The notes beneath the pieces were generated by a model. That model had not been told where the DNA came from, made no database searches, and was given only the letters and a program-made list of their open reading frames with translations. From Phytophthora colocasiae (lineage: Eukaryota > Oomycota > Peronosporomycetes > Peronosporales > Peronosporaceae), in the NCBI GenBank assembly GCA_018806915.1, contig JAGKQI010000090.1:2976001-3040000 (forward strand): a DNA stretch of 64,000 nt, in the 5' to 3' direction. Position 1 is the first letter of the stretch, and each line of letters begins with the position of its first letter. Below are positions 46,564 to 56,370 of this stretch, piece after piece. The position numbers were made by a program, and so were the translations under genes.

Positions 46564-47462
46564 TGTAGTTGGTGGTTGGTTGGGGAGATGGATCCGAATG
46601 GTATGGATAGAGTGTTCGCTGTTGGATGGAGTCGATTCGAGTGGATGAGCTCGAAGGAGTGAATTGAAGAATGAGATGAGGAAGTGGCAGCGTCCTGGTA
46701 CTTGGTCTGCATTATTCCTATGGGAAGGTGTGAGCTCTGAAAAAGTGTGTTGGTCAGGGATGCGTCGTGTACAGCACCTCCTCCTTGCGGTGCAGGTTAG
46801 TGATTCCTAGCAGAAAGCAGTAGGTCAATGGCAAAGTTGCATGGTCAACAACCGTAAACTCTAGTTTTGATTCATGGGCTACCGGTACTTTACAGTTTGT
46901 ACGCTCTGGACGACGAATACGTGGGCTCAGTAGAATGAAACGAGCGGTGCCCATGAATATACGTCCTTATTCCGCAGGCATACTTTACATCTTCTTATCT
47001 TTGCTAAGTGGCCGCGATCGTCGGGACCTGTCAATGTCTTCTTGATGGTGGGCAAACAATGTACAGAGGCGGCCGACTGGTGGTCGAACAAACACTTTCG
47101 GGATCGCTGACAAGCGATTCGCTGTCACTTGTTTGGGTATTACCGGTACAGGTTCACCGCATGGATGCATGCGCGCGAGTACTCACAGACACAACACATC
47201 TTTCGTTTACATGGGTCTCAAGAGCCTGTCGTTTGCAAATCGGACATGCGTATCTTTGTCTTATCGGATTTATACTAGCATTTGTATGCTCGATGTTGAA
47301 GTCGTGAGTTGTCGATGTAAGTGTGCTATCCAGGAGAAGCCGAGTTTTTTAAACAACCCCCACTGTACCAAATACGCCTTCACCAAGTTTTGCGTGTCAT
47401 TCATAGCTCATTTCTAAATCTGCCTCCAAGCGATCTGTTAAGGGACACTTCCAAGACTCAAC
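46564..47462. promoter_or_regulatory. divergent promoter region between two secreted-protein genes
   Basis: 900 bp between starts at 46563 (minus) and 47463 (plus); mirrored at 49735-50633. Initiator-like sites: GCTCATTTCTAAATCT at 47406-47421 for the plus gene, and the inverse of CTCATTCTTCAATTCA at about 46661-46676 for the minus gene. No coding sequence supported. Confidence 0.5.
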
Positions 47463-48194
47463 ATGACTGGCACCAACAAAGTATTGGCGCTGATGATTTC
47501 CGCCGTGGCGATTTCAAACGGAATTCATGCTGAAGAACAAGCAGCTCAGACATTCGGCATGTTTGGTGGTGGTCTTCCGGGAATGGGAGGTGGCCTTCCT
47601 GGCATGGGTGGCGGCATGGGAGGAATGGGCGGTGGTCTATCCAGCTTCACGAAGATGATCCCAGGTATGGGTGGTGGCATGGGGGGTCTCCCTGGAATGG
47701 GCGGCGGTGGCATGGGAGGGATGGGCGGTCTCTCCAGCCTCACCAACATGATTCCAGGCATGGGCGGCGGCACCTCCGGTACGAGCGGTGGTCTGTCGGG
47801 CCTCTCGAACATGATTCCTGGTATGGGCGGTGGTATGAGCGGTGGCTCCAGCAAGACGGCAGCGAGTACTGGAACCGGCGTGAGCGGGCCTGGCACGGTG
47901 CATGCTCCGAACATAGGTGCGATGGGCACCGGAGCTGCTACAACCGGCGGAACTGGGGCGACAGGAACTAGCGGGGCCACTGGGGGTGCTGCAATTCCTA
48001 ATACATCTGGAACTACCGGCACAACCGGCACTACGGGGACTACAGGAACTACTGGTACAACTGGAACTACAGGCACAACTGGGGTTACTGGTACTTCCGG
48101 CACCACAGGAACGACTGGGACTACAGGAGCTCCCGGCACCACGGGAACTACTGGGACAACGCAGACATACCGTCGCAATCTTCGATCGGATTGA
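47463..48194 (+). CDS. secreted Gly/Met-rich and TGTTG-rich protein, 243 aa
   Basis: Signal peptide [23 protein letters not shown], then [14 protein letters not shown]. Residues about 30-135 are ([12 protein letters not shown]) with [12 protein letters not shown] and [10 protein letters not shown] blocks. VHAPNIG follows, then a (TGT)n tail of about 70 residues and TYRRNLRSD at the end. Same overall plan as the GGLPGM gene: leader, AEEQA-x-TFG, low-complexity core, RNLRS tail. Probably extracellular; role unknown. Confidence 0.8.
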   Translation: MTGTNKVLALMISAVAISNGIHAEEQAAQTFGMFGGGLPGMGGGLPGMGGGMGGMGGGLSSFTKMIPGMGGGMGGLPGMGGGGMGGMGGLSSLTNMIPGMGGGTSGTSGGLSGLSNMIPGMGGGMSGGSSKTAASTGTGVSGPGTVHAPNIGAMGTGAATTGGTGATGTSGATGGAAIPNTSGTTGTTGTTGTTGTTGTTGTTGTTGVTGTSGTTGTTGTTGAPGTTGTTGTTQTYRRNLRSD

Positions 48195-49005
48195 ACGGCT
48201 TCAACTCTATGTATATTGGGATTCTGTTTTTGAGTTTTACATGTAAGCTGGTACGATCGAAGTTCCAGAAGATATCCATATAAGCAGCACTTGTTACTTT
48301 TATGATGAAATGCAGTTCTGGATTCTATTTCTTGTAAACTTGATACACGAGAACTTTATTTTGTCGTGATAGCCATCGATACAGCCCTTTTCGATATGTA
48401 CAGCAGATACCTTTCTTCTTCCTCCTCCTCCTGGAGGTCAGATTCAGGTACTTTGTACGCAATGGCGCAAAACGCGGCATTTGTTTTCTTTTTACATTCC
48501 GCTAGAACCCACCTGGCCGCGCTCACAGATTTCTTACCCGGCTGAACTCAAGATTCTCTGGACGATTCTGCGCAGACTGGGTTTGGACAGCCCGCAACAA
48601 ACATCACTTTGAAAATCGGCCGCTGGAAGCACGGAATGGGCTATACTACGTTCTTCTACTGCGAACAAGCGATCTCGTTTTCAAAGGTGTCTTCATCACT
48701 TTCGCCTGGCTCCCGGTTCCACCGTTTCGCTACAGCTCACCCACGACTGTTCTCACTTCGACGGCAAGTGCTCTGTGCTGAAGAAAATGGATCCCCGCAC
48801 CACCGACTGACACTGCTACCCGCCGTAGTCAGCAGCCGCTCGGTTGCTAACTCCGTTGGAAACTGATAAACATTCAACACGCAAAGTTCCCCCCACGTTC
48901 ATCATAAAAAAGTAACTTATATGGATATCTTCTGGAACTTCAATCGTACCAGCTTACATGTAAAACTCAAAAACAGAATCCCAATATACATAGAGTTGAA
49001 GCCGT
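48195..49005. other. palindrome centre
   Basis: 3' regions of the two convergent copies plus the unpaired centre (about 48307-48901). The centre holds a pyrimidine-rich stretch (TTCTTCTTCCTCCTCC, about 48413-48432) and no gene I can support. Confidence 0.6.
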
Positions 49006-49734
49006 TCAATCCGATCGAAGATTGCGACGGTATGTCTGCGTTGTCCCAGTAGTTCCCGTGGTGCCGGGAGCTCCTGTAGTCCCAGTCGTTCCTGTGGTGC
49101 CGGAAGTACCAGTAACCCCAGTTGTGCCTGTAGTTCCAGTTGTACCAGTAGTTCCTGTAGTCCCCGTAGTGCCGGTTGTGCCGGTAGTTCCAGATGTATT
49201 AGGAATTGCAGCACCCCCAGTGGCCCCGCTAGTTCCTGTCGCCCCAGTTCCGCCGGTTGTAGCAGCTCCGGTGCCCATCGCACCTATGTTCGGAGCATGC
49301 ACCGTGCCAGGCCCGCTCACGCCGGTTCCAGTACTCGCTGCCGTCTTGCTGGAGCCACCGCTCATACCACCGCCCATACCAGGAATCATGTTCGAGAGGC
49401 CCGACAGACCACCGCTCGTACCGGAGGTGCCGCCGCCCATGCCTGGAATCATGTTGGTGAGGCTGGAGAGACCGCCCATCCCTCCCATGCCACCGCCGCC
49501 CATTCCAGGAGACCCCATGCCACCACCCATACCTGGGATCATCTTCGTGAAGCTGGATAGACCACCGCCCATTCCTCCCATGCCGCCACCCATGCCAGGA
49601 AGGCCACCTCCCATTCCCGGAAGACCACCACCAAACATGCCGAATGTCTGAGCTGCTTGTTCTTCAGCATGAATTCCGTTTGAAATCGCCACGGCGGAAA
49701 TCATCAGCGCCAATACTTTGTTGGTGCCAGTCAT
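49006..49734 (-). CDS. secreted Gly/Met-rich and TGTTG-rich protein, mirror copy, 242 aa
   Basis: Mirror of 47463-48194. The only clear protein difference is a lost residue in the core (MGSPGMGG for MGGLPGMGG, three bases fewer near 49505). Signal peptide and RRNLRSD tail identical. Confidence 0.8.
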   Translation of the reverse strand: MTGTNKVLALMISAVAISNGIHAEEQAAQTFGMFGGGLPGMGGGLPGMGGGMGGMGGGLSSFTKMIPGMGGGMGSPGMGGGGMGGMGGLSSLTNMIPGMGGGTSGTSGGLSGLSNMIPGMGGGMSGGSSKTAASTGTGVSGPGTVHAPNIGAMGTGAATTGGTGATGTSGATGGAAIPNTSGTTGTTGTTGTTGTTGTTGTTGTTGVTGTSGTTGTTGTTGAPGTTGTTGTTQTYRRNLRSD

Positions 49735-50633
49735 GTTGAGTCTTGGAAGTGTCCCTTAACAGATCGCTTGGAGGCAGATTTAGAAATGAGCTATGAATGA
49801 CACGCAAAACTTGGTGAAGGCGTATTTGGTACAGTGGGGGTTGTTTAAAAAACTCGGCTTCTCCTGGATAGCACACTTACATCGACAACTCACGACTTCA
49901 ACATCGAGCATACAAATGCTAGTATAAATCCGATAAGACAAAGATACGCATGTCCGATTTGCAAACGACAGGCTCTTGAGACCCATGTAAACGAAAGATG
50001 TGTTGTGTCTGTGAGTACTCGCGCGCATGCATCCATGCGGTGAACCTGTACCGGTAATACCCAAACAAGTGACAGCGAATCGCTTGTCAGCGATCCCGAA
50101 AGTGTTTGTTCGACCACCAGTCGGCCGCCTCTGTACATTGTTTGCCCACCATCAAGAAGACATTGACAGGTCCCGACGATCGCGGCCACTTAGCAAAGAT
50201 AAGAAGATGTAAAGTATGCCTGCGGAATAAGGACGTATATTCATGGGCACCGCTCGTTTCATTCTACTGAGCCCACGTATTCGTCGTCCAGAGCGTACAA
50301 ACTGTAAAGTACCGGTAGCCCATGAATCAAAACTAGAGTTTACGGTTGTTGACCATGCAACTTTGCCATTGACCTACTGCTTTCTGCTAGGAATCACTAA
50401 CCTGCACCGCAAGGAGGAGGTGCTGTACACGACGCATCCCTGACCAACACACTTTTTCAGAGCTCACACCTTCCCATAGGAATAATGCAGACCAAGTACC
50501 AGGACGCTGCCACTTCCTCATCTCATTCTTCAATTCACTCCTTCGAGCTCATCCACTCGAATCGACTCCATCCAACAGCGGACACTCTATCCATACCATT
50601 CGGATCCATCTCCCCAACCAACCACCAACTACA
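49735..50633. promoter_or_regulatory. divergent promoter region, mirror copy
   Basis: Mirror of 46564-47462. CTCATTCTTCAATTCACT at 50523-50540 is the initiator candidate for the plus-strand gene at 50634; the inverse of GCTCATTTCTAAATCT lies at about 49776-49791 for the minus-strand gene. Confidence 0.5.
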
Positions 50634-51266
50634 ATGTTCAACAGCAGCAAGATCTTCGCCCTCTGCATCGCCACCATGGCCCTCTCGAACGACGTGCAAG
50701 CCGAGAAGCAAGTGGCCGAGACGTTCGGTTTGCTCGGCGTCCCTGGTGTTGGCGTGGGCGTTCCAGGAGTCGCTAGCGTGGGGGTTGGTGCCCCAGGCTA
50801 CATTGGCGGTCCTGGCGTCAGTGTCGGCGTTCCAGGTGTCGCCAGCGTCGGCGTGGGTGTCCCCGGTGTGGTTGGCGTCAACGGCGTGGGGGTCGGTGTG
50901 AACGGCGTCGGTGTTGGCGTCGGTGTCCCCGGTGTCGCTAGCGTAGGCGTCGGTGCTGCCCCAGCGGTCGGCGTGGATACGGTCCATGTCGGAGCACCTA
51001 CTACCGTCATTCACGATGGAGCTGATGTTGGTGTCGGCACTGGTGGCAATGGCTACTCGAGCAAGTCGGTGACTGTGACGAGTAACGACGGTGTCAACAG
51101 CGCGAAGACGTCCACCGGCGCAGGCGGCGCGTCCGCGAGCGCCACCGCTAGTGCATCTGCAAATGCAAATGCGAATGCGAATGCGAATGCTGGCGCGAAG
51201 GCCGGAACTAACGGCACGGGTGCCACCTCTCAGAAGGCGTACCGCAAGCTCCGCACGGAAGAGTGA
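50634..51266 (+). CDS. secreted GVPGV-repeat protein, 210 aa, intact copy
   Basis: Signal peptide MFNSSKIFALCIATMALSNDVQA, then EKQVAETFGLLG. The core is an elastin-like GVPGV(A/G)SVGVG(A/V)PG repeat (residues about 36-110), then VDTVHVGAPTTVIHDG, a Ser/Thr stretch, an Ala/Ser/Asn run (ASANANANANANAGAKAG) and AYRKLRTEE. The elastin-like repeat suggests an elastic extracellular polymer; that is inference from composition. The intact counterpart of 45930-46563. Confidence 0.8.
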   Translation: MFNSSKIFALCIATMALSNDVQAEKQVAETFGLLGVPGVGVGVPGVASVGVGAPGYIGGPGVSVGVPGVASVGVGVPGVVGVNGVGVGVNGVGVGVGVPGVASVGVGAAPAVGVDTVHVGAPTTVIHDGADVGVGTGGNGYSSKSVTVTSNDGVNSAKTSTGAGGASASATASASANANANANANAGAKAGTNGTGATSQKAYRKLRTEE

Positions 51267-52012
51267 GCGGGTGGGAGGGCCCACGAACAGGCCATTGTGC
51301 CAATGTTGTGCTTACATCGCTCTCTTGTGTCTGTGTAGTAGTGCTCAGTAGTGTGTTAACGAAAAAGGATAAAGGAAACCAGCGTTGTTTGCCAATTTCT
51401 GTATCGAGTACTTAAGCGCATTGAAAACGTATATTTGTTGAAATCTTGAGCCGCAGGTGAAAACAGTGTAAGGACTGGAGAGTTATTGGCCGCCAGCCTT
51501 CACGTGGCGGTCAAGTGGATCGTGCTCTAGATCTAGTGGCGATCCTAGTTACGAACAGCAAAAAAGCTGCAAAAGAGTCCAGACGGTGCCCGCCAACGTG
51601 CAACCACAGTGGGGCCGATCTCTCATGGCAAGCGTGGTGACTACCGGATAAGACACAGCAGTGCTCACCAGATGCCCTAGGCCTGCCAAAGGCCAAAGAT
51701 GGCCGTCACCCTCCTTTGCCATGCCCGCAATCACAGTCACGAACAGCTAAAGCGCTGCGTGAAGCCCACAAAGGCGAGTGCATCTGACAGCAGAAATCTC
51801 CAAACATCCTGCATTCACGACCCCCGTTCGCGTTGGCGTCAAGCTGGTCGGCTCGACATGCGCTTCCTCAATGCCATACGCCTCGACTACTTCTCCCGTT
51901 CTCAGAGCAGAGCACCCCACTCACGTAGTCGAGCTAGTCGTGTTGGCTCACTTCCACATTTGCCTTCGACAGTTCACAGCATCTGTAGGCAATCAGACAA
52001 CTTTTCTCAAGA
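51267..52012. other. palindrome arm intergenic, mirror copy
   Basis: Mirror of 45184-45929. GCTCACTTCCACATTT at 51946-51961 fits the oomycete initiator consensus well, 67 nt before the ATG at 52013. Confidence 0.55.
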
Positions 52013-52834
52013 ATGTTCTCCAGCAACAAGATTATCGCTCTACTCTTTGCGTTTGCCGCCGTCTCCACTTGTGTCCATGCCGAACAAGAAGCTACCGAGA
52101 CGTATGGTGGGGGTGGCGGTCTTCCAGGTATGAGTGGCGGCCTTCCCGGTATGAGTGGCGGCCTTCCCGGTATGAGTGGCGGCCTTCCCGGTATGAGCGG
52201 CGGTCTCCCCGGTTTGAGCGGTGGTGGTGGTGGTCTGTCTGACCTGACCAAGATGATGCCTGGAATGGGCGGAACCGGCACGGGGACTAGCGGAGGCCTA
52301 CCCGGAATGGGCAGCGGCGGTCTGTCAGGTCTCTCGAAAATGATGCCAGGCATGGGCGGCAGCGGTGGTTTGCCAGGAATGAGCGGTGGTCTACCGGGAA
52401 TGGGCAGCGGCGGCATGTCGGGTCTCAGTAAAATGATCCCTGGAGCTGGTGGTGCAAGTGGCGGTCTCCCAAGCTTCAGCAACATGATTCCTGGAATGGG
52501 TGGAGCAGGAACCAGCGGAGGTCTCTCCAGTCTCAGTAAAATGATCCCTGGCGCAGGAAGCGGCAATGCGTATGGTCCTGGAACGGTGCATGCTCCAGGC
52601 ACTGGAATCAGCACTACAGGCGGCACCAGCACCGGAACTGGAACAACGGGGATGACGGGGACGACGGGCACTACTGGCACTGGGACTGGTGCTGCTAGTA
52701 CTCCTGGCACGGGCACTACCGGTTCTACGACTGGCACGAAGACCGGCACGACCGGCACTGGAACGGGTGCCACGGGAACGGGTGCCACGGGAACGACTAC
52801 GCCGAAGCCTTACCGCTCCCTTCGGTCTGAGTAA
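52013..52834 (+). CDS. secreted glycine-rich repeat protein (GGLPGM type), mirror copy, 273 aa
   Basis: Mirror of 44380-45183. Differs in the Thr/Gly tail, with different numbers of TGT and GATG units (GTGATGTGATGTTTPKP versus GTGATGTTTPKP) and a C-terminus RSLRSE instead of RNLRSE. The core repeats are the same. The variation is confined to simple repeats, as expected from slippage after duplication. Confidence 0.8.
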   Translation: MFSSNKIIALLFAFAAVSTCVHAEQEATETYGGGGGLPGMSGGLPGMSGGLPGMSGGLPGMSGGLPGLSGGGGGLSDLTKMMPGMGGTGTGTSGGLPGMGSGGLSGLSKMMPGMGGSGGLPGMSGGLPGMGSGGMSGLSKMIPGAGGASGGLPSFSNMIPGMGGAGTSGGLSSLSKMIPGAGSGNAYGPGTVHAPGTGISTTGGTSTGTGTTGMTGTTGTTGTGTGAASTPGTGTTGSTTGTKTGTTGTGTGATGTGATGTTTPKPYRSLRSE

Positions 52835-53159
52835 ACGCATGTGTACTTCATTCTTCAGTGTTGGATTTTTGTGTTGCAATGAGTAAATGTATGCTTCCAC
52901 AACTGTAGCTTTGATCCTCGAAATCGATAGCACCGGAACACCAAAAGCCCATGGGTCAAGGTGGAGGTTGGTTGCATTAGACTTCAAGGCCATACGACAT
53001 TCTTTAGTTCTACCTATAAACCAACCCGACCAGCAACACGCAAAACACATGCACTCAAGTGCATCGAAGACGTGGATGTAGCACCTCCATTCTCGGATTT
53101 ATTACAAGTAGCCGACATATTTGGATGTCATCTTGAGCCGCACGTCTGCAGTGTCGAAT
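52835..53159. other. intergenic, no gene seen
   Basis: 3' flank shared by the secreted protein gene and the convergent cyclophilin. Unique sequence outside the palindrome; nothing recognisable. Confidence 0.5.
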
Positions 53160-53780
53160 CTACTCCTCCTCGACAAAGGCATCAGCAGCCAGCTCACCAC
53201 TTTCAGTGATGACAACCTTCTTGCTAGGGGTGCCGCTGGGAGATCCCACAGCCTCCACAGCGTCCAGAACGTCCATTCCCTGCACAACACGGCCGAAGAC
53301 AACATGGCGGCCATCCAGCCACGACGTCTTGACTGTGCAGATGAAGAACTGGCTGCCGTTCGTGTTGGCGCCCGAGTTGGCCATGCTGAGCGTGCCCTTG
53401 CCGGCGTGTTTCAGCTTGAAGTTCTCGTCCGGGAACTTCTGTCCGTAGATGCTCTCGCCGCCCATGCCGTTAAAGTTGGTGAAGTCGCCTCCCTGGATCA
53501 TGAAGTTGGGGATGATGCGGTGGAAGATGCTGTCCTTGTAGTGCAACGGCTTGCCACTGTTGCCCACGCCTTTTTCGCCCGTGCACAACGCACGGAAGTT
53601 CTCCACGGTCTTGGGCACAGTCTTGCCGTACAGACCCATGACGATGCGGCCCGCGGGCTTGCCGTCGATGCTCACGTCGAAGTACACCTGGTTGGTGATC
53701 TTCGGGCCCTTTCCGGCCTGTACAGCCAGGGCTAGAGCAGTCAGACACAGCGCTAAGAGAGAGAACGTCCACTTGGCCAT
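53160..53780 (-). CDS. secretory-pathway cyclophilin (peptidyl-prolyl isomerase), 206 aa
   Basis: Catalyses cis-trans isomerisation of prolyl bonds. A signal peptide ([22 protein letters not shown]) precedes a full cyclophilin domain from [15 protein letters not shown]. Catalytic and binding residues are visible: [14 protein letters not shown] (R, F, M, Q), GSQFFICT, and [10 protein letters not shown] (W and H of the cyclosporin-binding pocket). Length is typical of cyclophilin B. The C-terminus ADAFVEEE lacks an obvious KDEL, so it may be ER-resident by another signal or secreted. No intron. Confidence 0.93.
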   Translation of the reverse strand: MAKWTFSLLALCLTALALAVQAGKGPKITNQVYFDVSIDGKPAGRIVMGLYGKTVPKTVENFRALCTGEKGVGNSGKPLHYKDSIFHRIIPNFMIQGGDFTNFNGMGGESIYGQKFPDENFKLKHAGKGTLSMANSGANTNGSQFFICTVKTSWLDGRHVVFGRVVQGMDVLDAVEAVGSPSGTPSKKVVITESGELAADAFVEEE

Positions 53781-53804
53781 CGTAGATTAATCGTCCAGGT
53801 TTGA

Positions 53805-53820
53805 ACTTGGCGAATGAGCG
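53805..53820 (-). promoter_or_regulatory. initiator-like motif of the cyclophilin gene
   Basis: On the minus strand GCTCATTCGCCAAGTT, a close fit to the oomycete initiator, about 25 nt before the ATG at 53780. Confidence 0.55.
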
Positions 53821-53883
53821 GGAGTCGAGGGAGAGATCCTACGTGGCGTGGCGGAAGTCGCTTGAAGAGAGCGGTGCTGCGAG

Positions 53884-54222
53884 GTTGCTCGAATGTTACT
53901 GAAAGGATCGTCCATGAATTTGTGACATCAACATGGATCTAGAGCACGCTGAGAGGCGAATCTAAAGCTGAAACTCGGTATACATGTAGAAGACCTTCAG
54001 GTGTGTCTGGTAGATGTTAGAAGAAGGCCGCGTGTGCAGCGCGACCAGGACACGAGAATACACAAAAAGAGGGGACTAAATCACATTACGCGTGGGAATC
54101 AGACGCGGAAAATTACAATAAGAATCGCACCTAATGGTCCAGACCCTTTTATATCGGATAGCCTTATTTATGGCAGTCCACAAATACTAGGTACGGGATC
54201 CTTTCAGTAACATTCGAGCAAC
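53884..54222. mobile_element. MITE-like inverted-repeat element, ~339 bp
   Basis: A 26-bp perfect inverted repeat: GTTGCTCGAATGTTACTGAA... at 53884-53909 and its inverse at 54197-54222. No coding capacity. No convincing target duplication was found, so the exact ends are uncertain. Confidence 0.6.
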
Positions 54223-54255
54223 GTTACGCGATAACGAGCAACTGAGCGACATAAT

Positions 54256-54671
54256 ATGAGGCCCCGCAAAACAAACTGATGCTAGTGTACCTTTTCTGTA
54301 CGTTTGAGTTTTCGAGATAATCGAAGTTGACCAATCAAAATTCGTACATAATCGGACATCGAAAGTTTGAAGCCAATAATCACTGGTAAAAGGCTTAAAA
54401 GTACTCTAATTAACCTGCTATTCACACGTTCTTTCCATCAATATACAATACATTAAAAACCGAGCAATATTGACTCGTCAGCTCTCCTAAACATGTCGAG
54501 GTCTTGAAAATGGAGACATATTTTTTAGATGAACACTACTGATCGGCTATTGAATATCTCGAGACGTACTAGGGCTTAAAATAAGCACAAGACGCGGCTC
54601 TATAGAGTAGTGTGCTTAGTCGCGATTCGTATTTAAATGCGATAGCATCAGTTTGTTTTGCGGGGCCTCAT
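54256..54671. mobile_element. MITE-like inverted-repeat element, ~416 bp
   Basis: A 29-bp inverted repeat beginning ATGAGGCCCCGCAAAACAAA at 54256, with its inverse ending at 54671 (TTTGTTTTGCGGGGCCTCAT). AT-rich interior without coding capacity. Adjacent to the previous element. Confidence 0.7.
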
Positions 54672-54839
54672 TGTCAGATACGTGGCGGATGTCGCTTGAA
54701 CTGCGAGGTTTCTTGGCATCATCTGGGTGTACGTTGCTTTCAAAATGTTCCAGAGGACTGACCTCAGTCAAACCGCTCAGTTATATACTGCCGCTGGGCT
54801 CTTCGCAACCGACTGCTCTTCTCTGTCTCCGCCGATACA

Positions 54840-55427
54840 CAAGTGAAGAAGTTGCGCGCCAAAACTCTCGAGCACATGGTATACATGGACATCCGATGGT
54901 ACAACACGCACAACGCGCTCCAGTTGTCCGATCTTTCTCGGGGGCCGTGATATCAAGTTCCTCAACGTCAAGTGGCTACGCTCGCAGATCGGGTTGGTAT
55001 CCCAAGAGCCGGTGTTATTCACGACGTCCATAGCCGATAACATCGTTGCCTGCCGGAAGGATATCGCACGCGAAGATGTAATTGCAGCAGCCAATTCTGC
55101 CAATGCGCACACGTTCGCCATGGTCGCTGTCAATAGGGTGGAAAGGGTGTCTTGCTCTGAAACAGTGTGTCGCCATCGCACGGGCTATCTGCTGGATGCG
55201 ACGAGCGCGCTCGATTCGGAGAGTGAGAAGATCGTGCAGAAAGCACTGGATAAGAAGATAATGGCGCTACAGAGGCGATTATTATTGCTCATCGCCTCTC
55301 GACAATCCGGAATGCAAACAAGATTTGTGTCGTGAGCGGGGGAAAGATCGCTGAGCAAGGTACACATGAGGAATTGGTGGCGCTGAATGGGATCTACGCA
55401 AAGCTTCTCGAGGCAGGGGCGAGTTAA
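54840..55427 (+). pseudogene. ABCB-type transporter relic
   Basis: Fragments of a P-glycoprotein-like transporter in changing frames. LRAKTLEHMVYMDIRWYN (about 54850-54905) comes from an N-terminal membrane domain. It jumps directly to a nucleotide-binding domain: LRSQIGLVSQEPVLFTTSIADNI (54970-55045), LLDATSALDSESEKIVQKAL (about 55190-55250; Walker B/D-loop) and the H-loop segment ending [18 protein letters not shown] and LEAGAS before TAA at 55425-55427. Walker A and most of the protein are missing. Confidence 0.8.
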
Positions 55428-55630
55428 ATGAACTAAGCCCAGTGACAGAACTTTTTTTCAGGCGTAGTTTTCCTCCGCATCATTCGTAACTCGACATCAT
55501 AAGAAAAGCATTATACAAGCGTAGTTTCTCATCGTTATTTCGAGAAAAAGGATGAGTGGTTTCTCCCTTTGAGGCGGCGGTTCGAGCTTTGGCCAATACG
55601 CAGTTCAAGAAAGACAAGTAAGTACATGCA
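55428..55630. other. intergenic, no gene seen
   Basis: 5' flank of the BART-domain gene. GCATCATTCGTAACTC near 55478 is a weak initiator-like match. Confidence 0.4.
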
Positions 55631-56262
55631 ATGGATGATAAGATTCAGGACCCCGTAGTTCGTGCACTGGCGGAATACATCAAGACGGCACCATTCCAGC
55701 GTCAGTTCGAACAGTTCTTCCTGGATCATGCGCTCGCCTTCACAGACGAGTTGGAGCACCAGCTTGCCTACATGACCATCTACATTGAGTTCCAGCACAT
55801 GTTCAACGAGCACATGAAGAGTACGTAACATCTTAATATCCTTGCTCTTAGTTGGCGTTAACGTTTAATCTTTTCGTGTTTGTGCTGCCATGGCCAGTTT
55901 TCCTGGCGCAACAAGGCATCACGGAAGACGAGTTCGCTGACCACTGCCAAAAGGCAATGAAAGTCGACCCAAAGGCGGAGCAATACCTCGAAATCGTGAT
56001 CGCATCCATGGACTACGAAGCCTTTTTCGGCTTAATGAAGGCGATGCGGGCACGAGCATCCGTTGAAAACCGACGAGCTGATGCAAAAGATTGCGGTACG
56101 ACCCTGCACGGGTACGGAAAACGTAAGAGCTCGGAAGGGAAGCTTAGCAAGGACGAGGAGGGGCCAGAGGACACCGAAGATGATGGAGGTGCAAAGGGGG
56201 CCAAGGGCACAAACAATGACGAGAAAGAGGCAGTAGAAATGGACCACAAAGACAGCAAGTAG
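55631..56262 (+). CDS. BART-domain protein, CFAP36/ARL2BP-like, 184 aa
   Basis: Exons 55631-55820 and 55898-56262; the intron (55821-55897) is GTACGT...CCAG with phase 1, giving HMK-I-FLAQQGITEDEF across the joint. Residues about 5-115 match the BART fold of ARL2-binding protein and CFAP36: FQRQFEQFFLDHALAFTD, YIEFQHMFNEH, ASMDYEAFFGLMKAM. The C-terminal 65 residues are charged and disordered (DEEGPEDTEDDGG). BART proteins bind ARL2/ARL3 GTPases, often at cilia; zoospore flagella would be the natural place here (inference). Confidence 0.8.
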
Positions 56263-56370
56263 GGTATTCAAAGATGCCGCTACGCGTATTCAATTTAAAA
56301 AAACGTGGCTAGTTCGGGAATAAAAGATGAGGAATTTCGATGGTGTTTGTCTTCCGCAGCACACTGGTCC

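Larger units (their letters stand above)
44380..52834. repeat. large palindrome: ~3.9-kb inverted arms, ~0.6-kb spacer
   Basis: 44380-about 48306 is the inverse of about 48902-52834; paired coordinates sum to about 97,197-97,214 throughout. Each arm carries three secreted-protein genes in mirrored order. The arms differ by few substitutions and small indels. The outer edges coincide with the stop codons of the outermost genes. Confidence 0.9.

Noticed and set aside
44380..52834. Canonical RXLR effectors
   Set aside because: RXLR effectors carry the motif 30-60 residues after the signal peptide with a folded C-terminal domain; here it is the last few residues after low-complexity repeats.
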